Shown here piece by piece: positions 1 through 7,629 of a stretch of DNA of 33,144 bases. The stretch lies in the NCBI GenBank assembly GCA_031549115.1, contig JAVBQJ010000121.1, forward strand, positions 1-33,144, given 5' to 3'. Position numbers and translations under genes: made by a program. Positions within the stretch are counted from its first letter, which is position 1; every line of letters starts with the position of its first letter. This DNA is from JAVBQJ01 sp031549115 (GTDB taxonomy: Bacteria > Verrucomicrobiota > Lentisphaeria > Victivallales > Victivallaceae). The notes under the pieces were generated by a model. The model ran no database searches and was not told the origin of the DNA. It saw only the letters and a list, made by a program, of their open reading frames with translations.

Positions 1-39
1 TTGACTTTTCCGACTGATCGTGTTACCTTTTCTCTGCAT
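1..39 (-). CDS. 5' end of an unidentified CDS running off the left edge (possibly a pseudopilin)
   Basis: Only the first 13 codons are inside the window, reading MQRKGNTISRKSQ with no stop. The start is supported by a strong Shine-Dalgarno AAAGGAGG at 47-54, about 7 bases before the ATG at 37-39. The gene lies 115 bp downstream of the CBM9/GH123-like gene on the same strand. A short, basic, polar N-terminus is what precedes the FTLIELL helix in the three pseudopilins of this window, so a fourth pseudopilin is a reasonable guess. No diagnostic residue is visible, so the product is not established. Confidence 0.5.
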   Translation of the reverse strand, partial: MQRKGNTISRKSQ

Positions 40-58
40 TTCGGTGCCTCCTTTGTCG

Positions 59-79
59 CTTTGATGGGACTAATCAAAG
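59..79. repeat. 7-bp inverted repeat upstream of the left-edge gene
   Basis: CTTTGAT (59-65) and ATCAAAG (73-79) form a perfect inverted repeat around a 7-base centre, just upstream of the Shine-Dalgarno of the left-edge gene. No U-tract follows on either strand, so an operator or a 5'-UTR hairpin is likelier than a terminator. A second small inverted repeat, GGAGT/ACTCC, lies at 92-109. I saw no convincing promoter hexamers in 40-154. Confidence 0.35.
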
Positions 80-154
80 TTACTTGACAAAGGAGTTTTT
101 TTCTACTCCGATTTCCTGTCACCTATACATGGTATCTTTCGTTTTCCAGTTGCT

Positions 155-3100
155 CTAATATAGCTCCAATAATTGGAATTCGCGCGGCTGCAACTGGATT
201 CGCATGATATTTTCCTGTACCGGAAGCAATGTCGCCGGCGCGAATAGCGAAACGGCGCCGGTTACGGTGATAACCGGATTGAATTTTACTTCGACTTCGG
301 ACGATGCGTCGGTATCGTTCAATACTGCGAGCAGCAGTTTCCCGTCGTGTTCGTAGGCGGATACCAGGATTCGGCTGTTGGCGGGGGTGACCTTTTCCAC
401 CGGCCCGGCTTGCTGCCAGTAGGGATAAAACTTCCGTTCGCCGGAACCGCCGTCGAGCCGGAACAGGGCTTTGAGAATTTCCCAGGCTTGGGCCTGTGCT
501 CCCCAGCTCGGCCAGAAATCGACGTTGTGCACCACCAGATAGCCGAGCATATGGCGGATGGCCCGGACCGATTCCGGCGCGTCGGGCGACCAGGAGGCGC
601 TTTTTTCCGGCGCGAACAAGAGATGGGCGCGGGTGAACTGCGGCAGCACCCAGACGCAGTAGTCGGCGACCAGCGGCGTATAGGCGATCCGCAGAAGTTC
701 GGGGGTGAAAACGTCATAATAGTTGTCGCTCCGTACAATCAGCGTGTCGTAGGCTTCGCCGCACACCAGAAAATCGAAGAATGAATAGGTCGGCGACTTC
801 ATGCTGATCACATGCGCCGCAATCAACCCGTCCGGGGTTTTTCCATGCAGCAGCCGGTAGACGCGCTCGTAGTATTCCCGGGTGCCGGAAAGGCTCGTGG
901 TCATCCGGGGACGGCCGAAGTCGTCGGTGTAGGCGCAGCCGTGCAATTCGTTGGCACAGCTTTTCGGCCACGCGAAATCGAAGTACAGATCTTCGGCGCC
1001 GACCCGGTCGTCGCCGAGGACATCGGCGAAGTTCTTCAGTTGGAAGTTGCGGTAATCCGCGTCGTTGAAACACCCCGACACCACCACGTTGGCATTGCGC
1101 CCGGCACGGTCGGCGATCACCGCATCGGTGGAGTTTTCCCCGAATTTCGGCGGCGGCGAATGCCACTGCAGCCCGAAGGCGGCCCACGCCGGAGAGAATG
1201 GCGATGTGCTGTAACCGCCGAAGTAATGCGCCACCCGGGTATTATTTTCCCGCTTGGTCCGGGCGAATTCCGCCAACATTGGTTCATTCAGGAAGCGCAG
1301 ATCGGCCAAGCCGTAGAATTGCTGCCAGTAGCCGGACCACATGATCAGTCCATTTGGCGACACCTCCGCCAGGGGCGATCCCGCCCCGAAGGAGCCGCTG
1401 ACATCGTACTGGCGCTTGGCCAGATGGTTCAGCGGTTTGACCGGCGTCGCCTGCAGCTGGAAACGGATCCGGCGCGGTTCGCGCAATTCGAACGCTTCGT
1501 CCGCCAACTGCAGACGCAGTGTCGCGGTGGTGTCGTCGAGTGTCAGGATAGCGGAACGGTTTTCGTCGCGGCAATGCCAGCCGCGCAGGTTTTCCACCCC
1601 CAGCATCGTCCCGGTTTCGGCGTCGCCGATCCACAGGATCGGGGTTTGCGTCAGATTGGCCGGGATTTCGGTGCCCGACGGCAATAGGGAAAGATCGGTT
1701 TTGCTCAAAAGGCTCTGATTGTTGTCGTAGCCGGTCGCATAACGGCGCGAAAGCGGGATTTCGAGCGCCAGCGCATGCACTGTAACCGTTTTCCCCGGTT
1801 GCGCCGGAGCCAATTCCAACTCGTATTCAAGCAGTCCGTCGAACGCCGCCTGCAGCCGGGTCGTCAATTCCAGATCGCCGGAACGGTTTACCGCGGTCAA
1901 CTGTTTGCAGCCCGTGCCCGGAGCCGCTTCGGCGATTCCGTTCCCGGCGGCGGAGAATTCCATGACGCTGCCGTCGCGGAGCAGCCGTATCGGCGCCGTC
2001 AACAGCTCGTTGTCGGCGCTCTGCAATTGCTCCGGCAGCAAGGCGGCGCCGAAACGATAGTGGCGATTCCACAGCGTCAGCGTACTGCCGTCCCACGCCA
2101 GCGGCTGCCACGGCGCCGGGGCATCGTAGCCGATACCGCCCGCAAAGTCCTGCCACGGCGTCTTTTCCGGATATTTGGCGAACAGCTCCCAGGTGTCGAG
2201 GAATACATTGCCCTGGTTGTCGCGTCCGGTCAGCAGCAGCCGGTAGTCACCCGCGGGGAATCCGGCCAGGTCGAAATCCAGCGTGACTTCTCCGGTTTGC
2301 GCCGGAACCGCGAAGCTCCGCGTCACCGGATCGCTTCCTTCCGGGTCGGCGAGTCCGATGGCGAGATTTCCGCCCGGCGAAAACGGCTGCGGCCGGACCA
2401 CCACATGCAGGACATCGTTCTTCGACTCCGAATACCAGTAGGCGACCTTGAACGGCACCGACTCCTGGTACGGCAAAGTGGTCCGGAACAACAGCTGGTC
2501 CGTCCCCGCGAAGGCCTCCAATTTCAACGCCGCGCTTTCCGGCAGCGGCCGTCCGGCGTCGGTGGCGGCGGTGAATTGCAGCGTTTCCCCCGATGCGGCG
2601 GCAAGGGTTTCTTCGGCGACGAACGGCAGCACCCGGTTGTCGGTCTGCGCCCGGAAGGTGTAATTCCCGGCCGGTGTTTCCGGCAGCGTCATGGTCAATT
2701 GCAGTCTGCGCGCCCCCAATTCGCCGGGGCCGGTCAACTGCAGCCGCGGCGCTGCGGCGTCGGGATGCAATACCGCCATGGTCGGAATGTCTCCGTACAT
2801 GATCCGGCTCGGCGACACCGAGGTGAACTCCGGAATTCCGACATAAGAGCGGCCGAGGTTGAAGCGCCACCACGGCTGCGCCCCGCCGACGGCGCGCCAC
2901 GGAATCGCCGCCTCGACCGTCCAGACGCCGTCGGCGACGCGGGATTGCCAGCGGACCTCCGGCGCATTCCAGGCCGGGTTGCCGTTTTTCGAGTCATAAA
3001 CCACGCCGTCGGCGTTGACGATCCACTGGTAACGGTCGCCGGCGCCGAAATTTCCGACCAGATACACTTCGATGGCGTCATCCTCCCAGACATTGCCGTC

Positions 3101-3418
3101 CGGTGCGGCGATCGTGGTTTTCAGCGGAGTCGCGACGGGGGAGCTTATCGCCAGATACAGGCACTTCGCGTCGGCGCTCAGGCCGTAGCGTGCCTGCGTC
3201 GCCGCGTATTGCCGGGATTGCAATTGAAAGAAGCCTGACGCCTCCAACGCATATTCGCCCGCCTGCCATACACCGTCCAACACGGGAGCGCTTTGTCCGA
3301 CCCGGAAGAATACCGGGGCTTCGTTTGCCGCTTCCGGTCCCCGGTCGAAGCTCAACTCCGCCGCGCCACCCGGCAGCATTCCCGCCAGCAACAACCACAA
3401 CCACCCTGTTTTCCGCAT
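155..3418 (-). CDS. exported CBM9-like / GH123-like (DUF6067-type) hydrolase
   Basis: A 1087-residue exported protein. Residues 1-20 form a signal peptide (basic MRKTG, Leu-rich core, AGMLPGGAA). Residues about 25-210 look like a CBM9/DOMON carbohydrate-binding sandwich, with the motif WEDDAIEVYL and a NADGVVYDS segment. The rest is a long beta-rich region, then a probable TIM-barrel part and a C-terminal beta domain (LLLAVLNDTD). This resembles GH123-like proteins annotated DUF6067; catalytic residues were not located. An upstream in-frame GTG at 3427 overlaps the previous stop as GTGA, but the ATG at 3418 has GGAG 8 bases before it and begins exactly at the signal peptide, so it is preferred. 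It is the last full gene of module A and probably acts on an extracellular or periplasmic glycan. Family assignment is from memory of similar Lentisphaerota proteins; substrate unknown. Confidence 0.7.
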   Translation of the reverse strand: MRKTGWLWLLLAGMLPGGAAELSFDRGPEAANEAPVFFRVGQSAPVLDGVWQAGEYALEASGFFQLQSRQYAATQARYGLSADAKCLYLAISSPVATPLKTTIAAPDGNVWEDDAIEVYLVGNFGAGDRYQWIVNADGVVYDSKNGNPAWNAPEVRWQSRVADGVWTVEAAIPWRAVGGAQPWWRFNLGRSYVGIPEFTSVSPSRIMYGDIPTMAVLHPDAAAPRLQLTGPGELGARRLQLTMTLPETPAGNYTFRAQTDNRVLPFVAEETLAAASGETLQFTAATDAGRPLPESAALKLEAFAGTDQLLFRTTLPYQESVPFKVAYWYSESKNDVLHVVVRPQPFSPGGNLAIGLADPEGSDPVTRSFAVPAQTGEVTLDFDLAGFPAGDYRLLLTGRDNQGNVFLDTWELFAKYPEKTPWQDFAGGIGYDAPAPWQPLAWDGSTLTLWNRHYRFGAALLPEQLQSADNELLTAPIRLLRDGSVMEFSAAGNGIAEAAPGTGCKQLTAVNRSGDLELTTRLQAAFDGLLEYELELAPAQPGKTVTVHALALEIPLSRRYATGYDNNQSLLSKTDLSLLPSGTEIPANLTQTPILWIGDAETGTMLGVENLRGWHCRDENRSAILTLDDTTATLRLQLADEAFELREPRRIRFQLQATPVKPLNHLAKRQYDVSGSFGAGSPLAEVSPNGLIMWSGYWQQFYGLADLRFLNEPMLAEFARTKRENNTRVAHYFGGYSTSPFSPAWAAFGLQWHSPPPKFGENSTDAVIADRAGRNANVVVSGCFNDADYRNFQLKNFADVLGDDRVGAEDLYFDFAWPKSCANELHGCAYTDDFGRPRMTTSLSGTREYYERVYRLLHGKTPDGLIAAHVISMKSPTYSFFDFLVCGEAYDTLIVRSDNYYDVFTPELLRIAYTPLVADYCVWVLPQFTRAHLLFAPEKSASWSPDAPESVRAIRHMLGYLVVHNVDFWPSWGAQAQAWEILKALFRLDGGSGERKFYPYWQQAGPVEKVTPANSRILVSAYEHDGKLLLAVLNDTDASSEVEVKFNPVITVTGAVSLFAPATLLPVQENIMRIQLQPREFQLLELY

Positions 3419-3423
3419 TGTCT

Positions 3424-5616
3424 TCACTCCATGACACAGATGATCCGGTCGACCCGGATCGTTCTTGGTTGTCCCGGCGCCACCACCGGGGCGAAATAGA
3501 TAAATTGCGTCGCGGTGAAGTCGAAATTGCCGATCTCCACCAACTCGTAACCGTCACCTTTGATCCGGACGCCGTCGACCGGAAACTGCTGCTCCGTTTT
3601 TGCCTCCCGGTCATAGACGCCGACCTGCAGCGCCGGAGTGCCCGGCGGCAGATTTTCGCCGCGCAACCCGGCATACAGGCGTCCGCGCTTGCCTTGCCAT
3701 GGCGACGGTACCGGACATTGCAGCATCCACGCGGGGGAGTGACATGACAGCCGGACCGCCTGGCCGGCCGCCGCCGCCGCATCGCCTTCGCGGGTGGTCC
3801 AGACGCCCGGACTGAAGAGCACCATCTCCTCCGGCAGCAGTTCGAACCAGCGTTCGTCCGGCAAATCGCGGCAGAATTCCGGTACCGAGCCGGATTTTTC
3901 GATCCCGTAATTGCCCAGATTGTAACGGAACTGGCGCAACAGCGAATCCAGTTGAATTCCTTCGGCGTATTCATAAGGCGGGGTCTGGCGCAGCACCTCC
4001 AGCAGGCGGTCGAAAACCTGCCGCCTTTCCGCCAGCGGCATTTGCCCGGCCGACTCTTCGCCGTTGCGTTCCAGCAACGCGATATCCCAGCATACGCCGT
4101 TTCGTTCCACGCGTTCGCGCAACACCGGGTCGCCGTCGACCGCGTCCAATGCCTGCTGCTGCAGTTGCCGCGCCGACATGAGCTCGTCGAGCGTCAGCCA
4201 CCCGTCGGCATGGTGCATGAAGCACTTCAAGGGGTGATCGGATTTGGCGACGGCCGCTTCCGCCAGATCGTATTGGCGCCGCAGAAACGGCGCCGCACCG
4301 CCGTAGTAGCCGGCGAGAAAGGTGTCGATCAATTCATCCTGATTTTGCGACGGATCCCACAAGAGTTTCGCCAACAGCCAGGAACGCAACGCCACCCAGG
4401 GGCCGACTTCGGTGGCACCATCGGCCTGCTGAAATACCGCTTTGACCCGGTTGGCGGCGAAGAAGCGGCAGTCGGCGGCCCAGGCGCTCATGTTCGGATG
4501 CGGCAACAGATAATTGGTGAAGTTGGTGACGTAATTCCAGATCGCCAGCTGCGGCGCGATTTCCCGCCATACCGTCAGATCGTCGCGGAACGATGCGTTG
4601 GCCTCCGAATCGAGCGGGTGACTGAAATCGGCTTCGATCGAACACAGCCGGATCAGCACATTGGCGGCCGGGCGGATATGCTCCGGCGGTTTCCGGGTAT
4701 ACAAATAGGCCAGCGTTTCCACCCATAACTCCGGATAGTCGGGTTGCAATTCCGTGGCGATGAAATTCACGAAATCGAGCAGCGAACCCGATTGGCTGCC
4801 TTCGCGGACGTCGATGGCGGCGCAGGCGTCGCATTGGCAATACACGGCGTTGTCGTTCTGGCTGACCGACAGGATCCGGATGGACGGATCCTGTTCGAGC
4901 ATACGCCGGAGGATACGCAGGAACTCCTGCCGCATCTCCGGATTGGTCAGGCACAGCTGCCCATCGGTCTGGCCGCCGATCCGGCGGCCGTTGTTCAGAC
5001 TGAACCACTCCGGATGATCGGCGAAGTAGCGCGCCGCCGGCATGAATTTGTCGAAGGTATGCACGAGACCGGTGAATACCAGGTGGCCTCCGAGTTCCGG
5101 CGGAATTTCATTGAAGGTGCCGTTGAGCTTGAACTTCACCGCCAGAGCCGGATCGCGGGCTGCCTGCCGGTAATTGGTTTCCCGGTAATAAAAGGGCGGC
5201 GCATACCGCAGCTCCGGCTTGGGCAGCTCGGTCAGATCCCGCTGCGGCACGGTGGATTCCGTCGCGGTCCAGAAACGCACGTCGAGGTACTCCTCCAAGT
5301 AGGTGTACACCGCGTACAACGCGCCGCGCGGCCGCGCTCCGGTGAGCAAAATGTCGCCGCCGGAGTTGCCGAGGATGATTTCATCCGGCCGCAATTCCTC
5401 CGGCGTGTGGCCGCCGACGTAGATTGCCGGTTGCCCCGGTGCCGCTGCGGCCGCCACCGGGACTTCGATGCCGCCGATCCGGCGCAGATAGTGCTGCAGC
5501 TCGGCGGCCGCGCTCCGTTCGGCCGGAATGGCGTCGGCGGGCAGCACAATGGTGTACTCCGCCGCGGCGGCCACGCCGAACCACAATGTCAACGCCGGAA
5601 GAATCCATCGTTTCAT
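3424..5616 (-). CDS. exported DUF4838 glycoside-hydrolase-like protein
   Basis: A 730-residue protein with a signal peptide (MKRWILPALTLWFGVAAAA, probable cleavage near residue 19). Residues about 20-125 resemble the N-terminal domain that precedes the barrel in GH20 and GH67 enzymes (AAELQHYLRRIGG, then IYVGG). The following barrel-like domain matches the DUF4838 pattern, including FYYRETNYR and the Cys-rich QNDNAVYCQCDAC segment. A C-terminal beta-sandwich of about 150 residues ends the protein. DUF4838 proteins are common in glycan-degradation loci, but I know of no reaction to assign. The ATG at 5616 is chosen because GGAG lies 6 bases upstream and the signal peptide begins there. It starts 13 bp after the pseudopilin stop and ends 5 bp before the preferred start of the next gene, so it sits in the middle of the module A operon. 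Confidence 0.8.
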   Translation of the reverse strand: MKRWILPALTLWFGVAAAAEYTIVLPADAIPAERSAAAELQHYLRRIGGIEVPVAAAAAPGQPAIYVGGHTPEELRPDEIILGNSGGDILLTGARPRGALYAVYTYLEEYLDVRFWTATESTVPQRDLTELPKPELRYAPPFYYRETNYRQAARDPALAVKFKLNGTFNEIPPELGGHLVFTGLVHTFDKFMPAARYFADHPEWFSLNNGRRIGGQTDGQLCLTNPEMRQEFLRILRRMLEQDPSIRILSVSQNDNAVYCQCDACAAIDVREGSQSGSLLDFVNFIATELQPDYPELWVETLAYLYTRKPPEHIRPAANVLIRLCSIEADFSHPLDSEANASFRDDLTVWREIAPQLAIWNYVTNFTNYLLPHPNMSAWAADCRFFAANRVKAVFQQADGATEVGPWVALRSWLLAKLLWDPSQNQDELIDTFLAGYYGGAAPFLRRQYDLAEAAVAKSDHPLKCFMHHADGWLTLDELMSARQLQQQALDAVDGDPVLRERVERNGVCWDIALLERNGEESAGQMPLAERRQVFDRLLEVLRQTPPYEYAEGIQLDSLLRQFRYNLGNYGIEKSGSVPEFCRDLPDERWFELLPEEMVLFSPGVWTTREGDAAAAAGQAVRLSCHSPAWMLQCPVPSPWQGKRGRLYAGLRGENLPPGTPALQVGVYDREAKTEQQFPVDGVRIKGDGYELVEIGNFDFTATQFIYFAPVVAPGQPRTIRVDRIICVME

Positions 5617-5629
5617 CGTCGGCTCCGTT

Positions 5630-6343
5630 TTACAGCGGGCTGTGTTTGTCGCGGTCCAGCACATAGACCAGACTGGCAGTCAAATCGGTATAGAGCCGCA
5701 GCTTGCTGTTTTCCACGGTATGCACGGCGCCGTCCAGCGTCAACACGTTGGTTTCCCGGTTGTGGTTGAACTGCGTATCGAAACCGGCATTCGGAGCGTC
5801 GCAGAAGGCCAGATCGAAAAAGGTCGCGTTGCCGGCCGGATCGGTCATCTTGTTGCGGGCGATATTCGACCACCAGGAGATTTCCGACTGGGTCGCCCAT
5901 GCGCCGGCATAGGACAGAATCCCTTCCCACGGCTTGTTTTCCGTCCACTTGAAGTTCCCCGGGTCGGACGGGCAGCGGAAGAGGCTGGCGAAGCCCTGGA
6001 AATCCGCATCCGAGATCTCTTTGAAGCGGTCGCCGGTATAACTGCCGCCGGCATAGCCGAGGCGCCACAGCTGGAAGGTTCCCGCCTCCGGCCCGAACAT
6101 CCACATGTAGTTGGCAAAACCGGCCGTCAGATTTACCAGGAAGTAGGGACGGAAGTCCTGATTGTCATTGGCGTACATAGTCTGCGCCAACCCGATTTGC
6201 TTCAGGTTGCTGACGCATTTGATCGACTGCGCTTTGGCCCGGGCCTGGCTCAAGGCCGGCAGCAGCATGCTGGCGAGAATCGCGATAATGGCAATCACTA
6301 CCAGCAATTCAATAAGTGTGAAAAGTCTCTTCGTTGTCTTCAT
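5630..6343 (-). CDS. H-X9-DG pseudopilin-like protein, module A
   Basis: 237 residues. A short basic leader (MKTTKRL) precedes FTLIELLVVIAIIAI, the type IV pilin/type II secretion pseudopilin helix, with Glu at +5. The residue before the Phe is Leu, not the canonical Gly. Then come LLPALSQARAKAQ, KCVSNLKQIG (Cys43), a second Cys-Pro (FRCPSD) and the C-terminal H-X9-DG motif (His194, Asp204-Gly205). Such proteins are abundant in PVC bacteria; location is presumably the inner membrane facing the periplasm, and their individual functions are not known. The ATG at 6343 has AGGAAAGGG upstream. It lies 60 bp after the LacI gene and 13 bp before the DUF4838 gene. Cotranscription with the hydrolases suggests a role in export or surface display of them, which is inference. 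Confidence 0.85.
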   Translation of the reverse strand: MKTTKRLFTLIELLVVIAIIAILASMLLPALSQARAKAQSIKCVSNLKQIGLAQTMYANDNQDFRPYFLVNLTAGFANYMWMFGPEAGTFQLWRLGYAGGSYTGDRFKEISDADFQGFASLFRCPSDPGNFKWTENKPWEGILSYAGAWATQSEISWWSNIARNKMTDPAGNATFFDLAFCDAPNAGFDTQFNHNRETNVLTLDGAVHTVENSKLRLYTDLTASLVYVLDRDKHSPL

Positions 6344-6403
6344 TTTCGTTGCCCTTTCCTGATTGTTTCTCGGTTGCGGAGACTGTTTTCTATTCAATGC
6401 AGG

Positions 6404-7408
6404 TTATACGCCTGCCGATTCTCTCCAGACGATGCGGGACGGAATGTATTCCGGCGCAGGACTCCGGCCCGCGATCAACTCCAGCAGCAGCCGGACCATC
6501 TGTTTCCCCGACGCCGCATGGTTGCTGTCGATGCTGGCCAGGGGCGGCAGCAGCATGTCGCAATAATCGCTGTTGTCTTTGCCGACCAGCGCGAGATCGT
6601 CCGGGCAGCGCAAGTTGCGCGCATGCAGCGCGGAAAGCATGGCGGCGCCGTAACGGTCATTCTGGATCAGCGCGGCATCGATTCGGTTGGGCAGGATGAA
6701 TTCATCCAGACAGCGATTCATTTCGCCGATCATCTGCCGGGAATCAAGGGAAAAAGCCGGATGGAAAAGCTGGGCGGCGATCCCGGCTCCGGCGCACGCC
6801 GCGCGATAGGCCTTCAGCATGTTCTGCTGGGAAAAGTACGGCAGGTCGGAAATGATGTAGCCGATGTTCTTCCCTTGTTTCTGCCAGTGCCCGATGACTT
6901 CCCGGAATGCCGGTTCCTGGTCGATTTCGATATAAGGGTGCTCCAGGCCGGGGGCTTTTTCCAGCAGCACCAGCCGCTGTTTGTCCCGGAAATACTGTTG
7001 GAACCGGTCGCGTTGATCCGGGTAGTCGTGCGCCATGCAGATCACTCCTTCGGCACCGTACTGCTCGAATGTGCGGTGGGCCGCCACCACGGTGTCGAGC
7101 GAATCGTGCCCTTCGGCCACCATCAGCCGGTAGCCCGCCAGCGTGGCTTCCTTCTCGATATGGCACAGGATGGCGAACAGGCTGGCCGGCGCCTCCGAAT
7201 CGATGACGACGCCGATGATCCGGCTGCCGCCCCCGGACAGGGTCCGCGCCAGCAGATTGGGACGGTAGCCCATTTCCCGCGCGGTCTTGCGGATCAGCTC
7301 CCGTTTGGCGTCCGATATCCGTATTCCCGCGATATCGTGCAGCGCCGCGGAAACCGTCATCGGCGATACGCCGACCTGGCTGGCAATCGATTTCAACGTT
7401 ACGGACAT
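6404..7408 (-). CDS. LacI-family transcriptional regulator, module A
   Basis: 334 residues. The N-terminal helix-turn-helix reads SVTLKSIASQVGVSPMTVS, followed by the typical hinge region (RPNLLARTLSGGGSRIIGVV). The remaining roughly 270 residues are a periplasmic-binding-protein-like ligand domain, with DAALIQNDRYGAAML and PDDLALVGKDN segments, so a sugar or glycan-derived effector is likely. An in-frame ATG at 7420 sits directly against its only AAGG, so the ATG at 7408 (AAGGA 11 bases upstream, family-like MSVTLK start) is preferred. It heads module A and is followed after 60 bp by the pseudopilin. A near-palindromic CG-centred operator lies between its promoter and the gene, which suggests autorepression of the operon. 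Confidence 0.92.
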   Translation of the reverse strand: MSVTLKSIASQVGVSPMTVSAALHDIAGIRISDAKRELIRKTAREMGYRPNLLARTLSGGGSRIIGVVIDSEAPASLFAILCHIEKEATLAGYRLMVAEGHDSLDTVVAAHRTFEQYGAEGVICMAHDYPDQRDRFQQYFRDKQRLVLLEKAPGLEHPYIEIDQEPAFREVIGHWQKQGKNIGYIISDLPYFSQQNMLKAYRAACAGAGIAAQLFHPAFSLDSRQMIGEMNRCLDEFILPNRIDAALIQNDRYGAAMLSALHARNLRCPDDLALVGKDNSDYCDMLLPPLASIDSNHAASGKQMVRLLLELIAGRSPAPEYIPSRIVWRESAGV

Positions 7409-7425
7409 GGCTGATTTCATCCTTT

Positions 7426-7441
7426 GATATATCGTTATATC
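7426..7441. promoter_or_regulatory. putative LacI-family operator
   Basis: On the minus strand the site reads GATATAACGATATATC, a 16-bp near-perfect palindrome with only one mismatched pair and a central CG, the hallmark of LacI-family operators. It lies just downstream of the -10 box and about 18 bp before the chosen lacI start, where a bound repressor would block transcription. The match to the operator type is seen; binding by the adjacent regulator is inferred. Confidence 0.6.
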
Positions 7442-7451
7442 TTTCTTTTAT

Positions 7452-7480
7452 ATTATAGGGTATTTCTTTTGAAAAGTCAA
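7452..7480 (-). promoter_or_regulatory. sigma70-type promoter of module A (lacI)
   Basis: On the minus strand TTGACT (7475-7480) is followed after exactly 17 bases by TATAAT (7452-7457), in an AT-rich island of this GC-rich window. The predicted start is near 7445, immediately before the operator-like palindrome at 7426-7441. Confidence 0.8.
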
Positions 7481-7569
7481 CCCCTGATTTTTGTTAATTT
7501 TAACATTTCTATGTGAAGATAGTAAAAAACCGGCTGTTTTGCCGGATTTTCGCGGGAAATATAACGCAG

Positions 7570-7626
7570 CGGGCCGGGGCATGCCTGTTGTGTAAGCATA
7601 TCCCGGCCCGTTTGTCGTTTTTTTGT
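7570..7626. terminator. GC-rich hairpin with T-run, intrinsic-terminator-like
   Basis: CGGGCCGGG (7570-7578) pairs with CCCGGCCCG (7602-7610); inside the 23-base loop ATGC and GCAT can pair further. The T-rich tract (7611-7626) follows on the plus strand, whereas the only genes nearby run on the minus strand. It may end transcription after the MATE gene despite lacking a good U-tract in that orientation, or stop plus-strand readthrough toward the MATE gene. Position supports a terminator role; direction is uncertain. Confidence 0.55.
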
Positions 7627-7629
7627 TTT

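Noticed and set aside
1..29. TTGACT-N17-TACCTT on the plus strand
   Set aside because: The -10 is poor, it lies over the coding start of the minus-strand left-edge gene, and no plus-strand gene follows.
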